Of a stretch of 64,000 nt of DNA, positions 59,645-64,000 are shown in pieces; the stretch's first letter is position 1, and every line of letters starts with the position of its first letter. Under the pieces are notes generated by a model that saw nothing but the letters and a program-made list of their open reading frames with translations, had not been told where the DNA came from and ran no database searches. A program made the position numbers and the translations under genes. This DNA comes from Timema cristinae (Eukaryota; Arthropoda; Insecta; Phasmatodea; Timematidae), in contig JBCFYV010011164.1 of assembly GCA_039000515.1 (NCBI GenBank), positions 46,527,493-46,591,492 on the forward strand, given 5' to 3'.

Positions 59645-61080
59645 ACACACTTTGGCGTCTGATAAAAAAGAGGTGGAAGGAAATATTTTACTGTACTCGT
59701 GTAGCCCCCATTCCTTTCCCCCAACTGGTCTAAAAAACTGACACACAATCTGTATACTAAGTATTCTATGTTTTTTTAAAAGAGATTATATATTCTATCC
59801 CTGTTTTCTTCACGAAAAATAAATTTAAAATAATATTTTTAACACATTAAAAAAACTCAAAACATGTGCGTATCTAAGGGGCTAGGTGTGGGTATAAGGT
59901 GTCCAGGGGGGCATGAGGTATAGTAGACCTCTTTTCCCTTCGAAATAACAACTAATACATCTAGTTAAAATTAAAATGTACCTTTTCAAGATGTTGAATA
60001 AATATGTGTTATTAATGAGTCACAAACTGTCATAATATTATGTATAAATTATTATAATAATGCAATTTAAAGGTTCGGCTAGGTCTTACAGACATCCGAG
60101 GCATTGCATGTCGACTGTAATTGGCTATTTTAATGTCCTGTGACGTCACGAATCAAACAAAGTGTGTTTTGGTCTTCTCCCCCCATCCCCACCTGTCCCT
60201 TAGATTATTATGTGTATATTTATGATTTTAGTGTTAATGCGGCTCCCAGTTTCGTTACTAGAAATTTAAAGTTAATAAAAATAAAAATAAATTATTTAAA
60301 CCATGCACACAAGTTCAATATGTACATTTGTTTTTGGTTCAAGTTTTGACTTTCCCTAATTGTATCCACCACCCTTGTCTGACAGATTATTTGTTTTTAT
60401 CACAATTTTAATATAGGTTTTACAATATTTTTGGTCGCACGATTGGTAGCACGTTATGCGTAAGTGGAATTAAAACAAATGATGGCTATTAATTTAGCGT
60501 CACCCTTGAAAACATTTCACAGCCATCGGTGGCTATTTAAAACTAATGTTGTCCTTCAATGCCTGTAGTTGAGTCTACTCCAATTAAAGTTGGCACCGGC
60601 AGTTAAAAGGTTTTAACGATCTCCTATCTCATTTCTGTACTTTCTTTATGGTCTGTGTACAGTGGTTGAGTTGTTGCTCCAAGAGCTTTGGTGTCAATGT
60701 TAGCATCAACTAGATTTTGAACAAAAATCTTATACGGCATCCCATCCAAGCTATTCACTTTCATTTACATTAACTAATAGGGAATGGATAAGGAAGGTAT
60801 AGTTTATAAGAAATGTAACCGCATTTCCTTGAAGAATGAAAATTTATTGAGGAAAAATGGGTTTAAGCTATGACATCTGCTTCGCTAGCATTTTAGACCG
60901 ATGCGGGTAGTTTTATAATATAAGAATTATTATCTACTTATAATCTGTTATTTATTAATCCCAAACCACATGTATGCACAGTACAAATAAAACTAGTGTT
61001 TTCGCAAACTAGCTGAGGAGGATTCAGTTTTTACTTTCTCTCAACCCCTCGAAGAGAGAAGTATTATGACCGTCAAAAAA
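59645..61080. other. Non-coding stretch
   Basis: No gene was recognised. 60700-60900 may be a very old SINE family 1 copy (GGCATCCCATCC, AACCGCATTTCCTTGAAGAA). Confidence 0.35.
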
Positions 61081-61084
61081 AATC

Positions 61085-61740
61085 AAACTCAAGATTTTTA
61101 TAAATGTCGAGGTCTCATAAACACCCAATGAAATCTAAAAAGTGTTTTTTGCGTTGCTGTCTGTATCTCGCTTGGACTAGAGCCGAAACAGTTTTACCAA
61201 TCGGGTTGGAACTTGTTATCTGGGGTTTTCATAAAGTCCCCCGAGGAGTTTTTGGAATTAGATATCCAACCATAAAATTAACGATAGTTTACGACTTTCG
61301 TAGTCCAATGACTGTTTTGATTAAATTTTGGATCTCGACATTGTTTAGCATTACAAACAAGATGGTAGTTTTCATTTTTCCATGAAAATGACTTTGAGAA
61401 TTTAATGTCGACATTTCATGACCCCCTGAAGCTGAAAAGTGGTTTACACGATGTCGTCTTTTTGTCTATTTGCCTGCCTCTATCTCAAACTGGAGTCGAA
61501 ACTATGTTATCGTTCGGGATAAAACTTGGTATTCGTTTAAGGTCCCCCCCCCCTCCACAAAGGTTTTTTAATTAGATATCCAGTCCTAAAATTAAGGGTA
61601 GTTTACTGAAGGGCAAAAGGAGATCAAATCAATTTTCTCAAAATCTGCTCAAACAATTTTTATTAAATGTTGTATTTAGGCATTGTTTAGCATCGCAAAC
61701 AAAACACCATTCTTATTTTCGCATGAACATAAATTTAAGG
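61085..61740. repeat. Dispersed repeat N, tandem pair of ~325-bp units
   Basis: The second unit (about 61400-61740) repeats the first (61085-61400) with many changes: GTCTGTATCTCGCTTGGACT against GCCTCTATCTCAAACTGGAG, AATTAGATATCCAACCATAA against AATTAGATATCCAGTCCTAA, and TTGTTTAGCATTACAAACAA against TTGTTTAGCATCGCAAACAA. An inverted copy lies at 39840-40030. Confidence 0.65.
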
Positions 61741-61744
61741 GCAT

Positions 61745-62500
61745 AGGACATAGGCAGTAATTTCCAATTTTCATTATTTCTCCCCAACTATTTTAGATAC
61801 GAAATAACTTATCATTGTGTAGTTGAAGTACTTTTAAAATTTAAATAAAAATTGGAATTATATTTTTACAAAACCAATTGTTTCTGGGCTATAAGCAACC
61901 AATATTTTTTTTATGGAATACGTAGACATATTAAATTGAATATTATTCTCTTTGGTGGACAAAGATGCTCCTCTTTTCACAGTGTTTCTGTGACAGATTG
62001 TATTACATTTAGACTATGCTTTTTGGTAGAGTGTTTTTACTACAGTGTAAATTATTTCGTTTAACAAATTTTACAAGTTTTAGTAAATGTCTCTATTTTA
62101 AGATTAAGAAGAGAGAAAATCTGTGTGGAATAAAATCTGTGTGGTACATCATACCATTTATTTTTCAAATGTATTCGTTATAAAATCTTACCAATATACT
62201 TTCTTAACGTAATGTTAATTTTTCTTTAGTCTATCGTGAAGGATATTATAGTCTCTACTTCTTAATAGCTTTAACAGTTAATAGTCTCGCTTTCCACTGA
62301 GCCATCAAAGAAGGCCTACAAATGTGTGTGAACTATTTGATTTCAAAATCTATCAGAAAGTCTTGCATAATGAATAGCGCGCAGGTGATACAATTTGAAC
62401 CAGGCGTCGCATCCTGGTGCGGCTTTATGTGGTCTTTATTAGAAAACAGTCTAAATGACACCATCTTTTAAAAGATACTAAAAAATCTGGGGGTGAGACG
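61745..62500. other. Non-coding stretch
   Basis: No gene or element was recognised. Confidence 0.4.
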
Positions 62501-62507
62501 GGGCTAA

Positions 62508-63285
62508 TGCTCTAGATCTGGCCATTCGACCTTTGTTACCTCTGCGTCCTGGCGTATGGAGGAATTTATTTCTGAGGTGGGGGCACCATTAAGGGTAATT
62601 CCATTATCCTCAGATGTAGAAATCAAGGAAAAGGAGATAGGCTCTACTGTGGACTTGAGGATTCCGAAAGTGTCTTTAAGTGCATAAGGGACTACTTTAT
62701 ATCCTCTGCAAAGGTAACTGAGTAAGAACACATAGAGGCAAATTTTGGCCCTCCCATCTCGAGTGTAATCTATGAATTTAGAATAAGGATCATAGTGGAA
62801 ATGCTGCTGGCAGAAGCCAAACATTGGGCAAAAAGGGTAGGAAAACCAGTACACCTACAAGTAATAGGATTTGGTATGGGAGTTTGGTGTGAGTCTATTT
62901 GTCAGCAATAACACTATTATAGGGTAATAAGAAAAGTAATAAAAGAGGAGCTAGTTAATAAAAATAGCTCGTACTAAACTGATAGATCACATCAAATTCC
63001 TGTGGATGACTGGTATAATGGAACATTTCAGGGACCATGAGGAAATATGTAAAAAAACGGGAACGCTAATAACTTCTGGCGAAAGGCCTCCTTATGAAAA
63101 GTATGGAAAATACAAAAAGTATGGAGAGATGGAAAATCAAGGATTCCTGGTCACATGCTATGCATGGAATGGCAATAGCTGACCAGGAAATGAACTCTGG
63201 GATGGCCATTACGAGTCGACAGAAGACTCTGCTGCTGCAGCTTCTACATACATAGCCCAATTACAAAACCCAGGGATTAATGTAC
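62508..63285 (+). pseudogene. Degenerate coding region, possibly DUF4804-type
   Basis: Pieces in two or three frames look protein-coding: RMEEFISEVGAPLRVIPLSS, EIKEKEIGSTVDLRIPKVSL, then YEFRIRIIVEMLLAEAKHWA and VHLQVIGFGMGVWCES, then MENQGFLVTCYAWNGNS and PGNELWDGHY, and AAASTYIAQLQNPGIN. VIGFGMGVW, the VTCYAWNGNS-PGNE block and LQNP recall an uncharacterised invertebrate family that I associate with DUF4804. At least four frame changes or stops break it. An overlapping minus-strand frame (62504-62854) has no recognised features. Confidence 0.45.
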
Positions 63286-63334
63286 GATGACAGGGAAACT
63301 ACCATATAATAATTGCGGGTGACAAGATAAATAA

Positions 63335-63995
63335 TAGACCGAAGGAAACGCAGATGGATGAAAAAAAGAATTAAAGACTGGAATAGCTGAGACTGTATCA
63401 GAAATGGTATCATCTCAAATAAGGAACCAGCATTGGTAAGGTCAGGAATAGTAAGTGTGGAGGAAAAGGCTAAAACAATATCAACGGTCGTTGTGGCACA
63501 TACAGCCAAAAGTGAAAGATACAGGAAGAAAATAGGGGGAATTGTGTGGAAACTGTGGAGGAAAGAAGTAGTATATGGTAAGGAACAAGTGAAACAAGAT
63601 GGAAAAGAGGGCAAGGACCAACTTTTGACAGCAAAAAAGGCATGCCAAGGAGTGGAAAGAGGCAGTTGGGGTAGTCAAGCAAATCTAGAGGAAAACCTTC
63701 AGTTATCAAGATTGGAAGAACATCACAAACTTAACCTGGCTCCTCGTCACTTAGTAAGGACGAGCCACGAGAAAGGAAATACGATAACGTTTCCAACACT
63801 GGAGGCACAGGAGAGAATACAGTTAAAAATGGCGAATTTACCCACAGCTATATCCAAATTAAGGTAAATTGTAACAAATTCTTTAAAAGAAGGAAAGAAG
63901 AGTGGGATTTGGAAGAGGTTTATAATCACCTCGTTCAAGCACATGATCACACTGCATTCGATACAAAAGAGAAATGGCCGAGATATTACATCCAC
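63335..63995 (+). pseudogene. Unrecognised coding-like region, broken
   Basis: A basic frame RKRRWMKKRIKDWNS is followed after a stop by the open frame through 63867 with ERYRKKIGGIVWKLWRKEVV, LAPRHLVRTSHEKGN and RIQLKMANLPTAISKLR. A further frame to the window edge reads WDLEEVYNHLVQAHDHTAFD. Codon-like continuity across lesions suggests a former protein gene, probably of a mobile element. I do not recognise the family. The window ends inside it. Confidence 0.4.
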
Positions 63996-64000
63996 ACGTA

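Noticed and set aside
63261..63614. Hydrophobic minus-strand frame of 117 codons
   Set aside because: It is the complement of a lysine- and glutamate-rich plus-strand frame, which typically yields a hydrophobic shadow.

Overview
This is an AT-rich, repeat-dense nuclear window from an animal, most likely an arthropod and plausibly a decapod crustacean. The evidence is spliced exons with GT/AG introns, tRNA-derived SINEs, Ty3/Gypsy, LINE, hAT, pogo-like, Helitron-like and Polinton elements, and many satellite and minisatellite arrays. There is no bacterial gene organisation. Most long open frames are remnants of mobile elements or by-products of tandem repeats.

The one clear host gene is an alpha-carbonic anhydrase on the minus strand. 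Six exons were found by translation, splice sites and matching intron phase: 31624-31674, 30370-30525, 25848-25968, 20585-20690, 13036-13265 and 8210-8398. The exon carrying the signal peptide lies upstream and was not found. The protein keeps the three zinc-binding histidines, the proton-shuttle histidine, the LTTPSC loop and the two cysteines typical of extracellular forms. It ends in a short hydrophobic tail that suggests membrane or GPI anchoring. The exon at 13036-13265 is 230 bp where 231 is expected, so it carries a one-base frameshift.

The introns of this gene hold most of the left half of the window. The intron 13266-20584 contains a complete 6.35-kb Polinton/Maverick-type element (13787-20131) with long terminal inverted repeats and a perfect 6-bp target duplication TATTAA, inserted into a ~33-bp minisatellite. 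It has seven degenerate genes: integrase with chromodomain, penton-like minor capsid protein, a small basic virion protein, major capsid protein, an unrecognised protein, an adenain-like protease and another unrecognised protein. It has no recognisable DNA polymerase B or packaging ATPase. Other introns hold a 19-bp satellite, a head-to-head tRNA-like foldback, LINE and Gypsy fragments and SINEs.

The right half (about 32-64 kb) is mostly nested mobile elements. A 5.1-kb long-TIR DNA transposon (32495-37641) carries a decayed multidomain protein ending in a PIN/XPG-like nuclease domain. Two abundant SINE families have different tRNA-like heads but the same 3' tail, and several copies have perfect 11-14 bp target duplications. 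Three hAT elements, a Helitron-like element with a paralogous empty site, a 1.7-kb array of 59-bp repeats with higher-order structure, a MADF-like pseudogene broken by a SINE, and a degenerate coding region at 62.5-64 kb complete the window.
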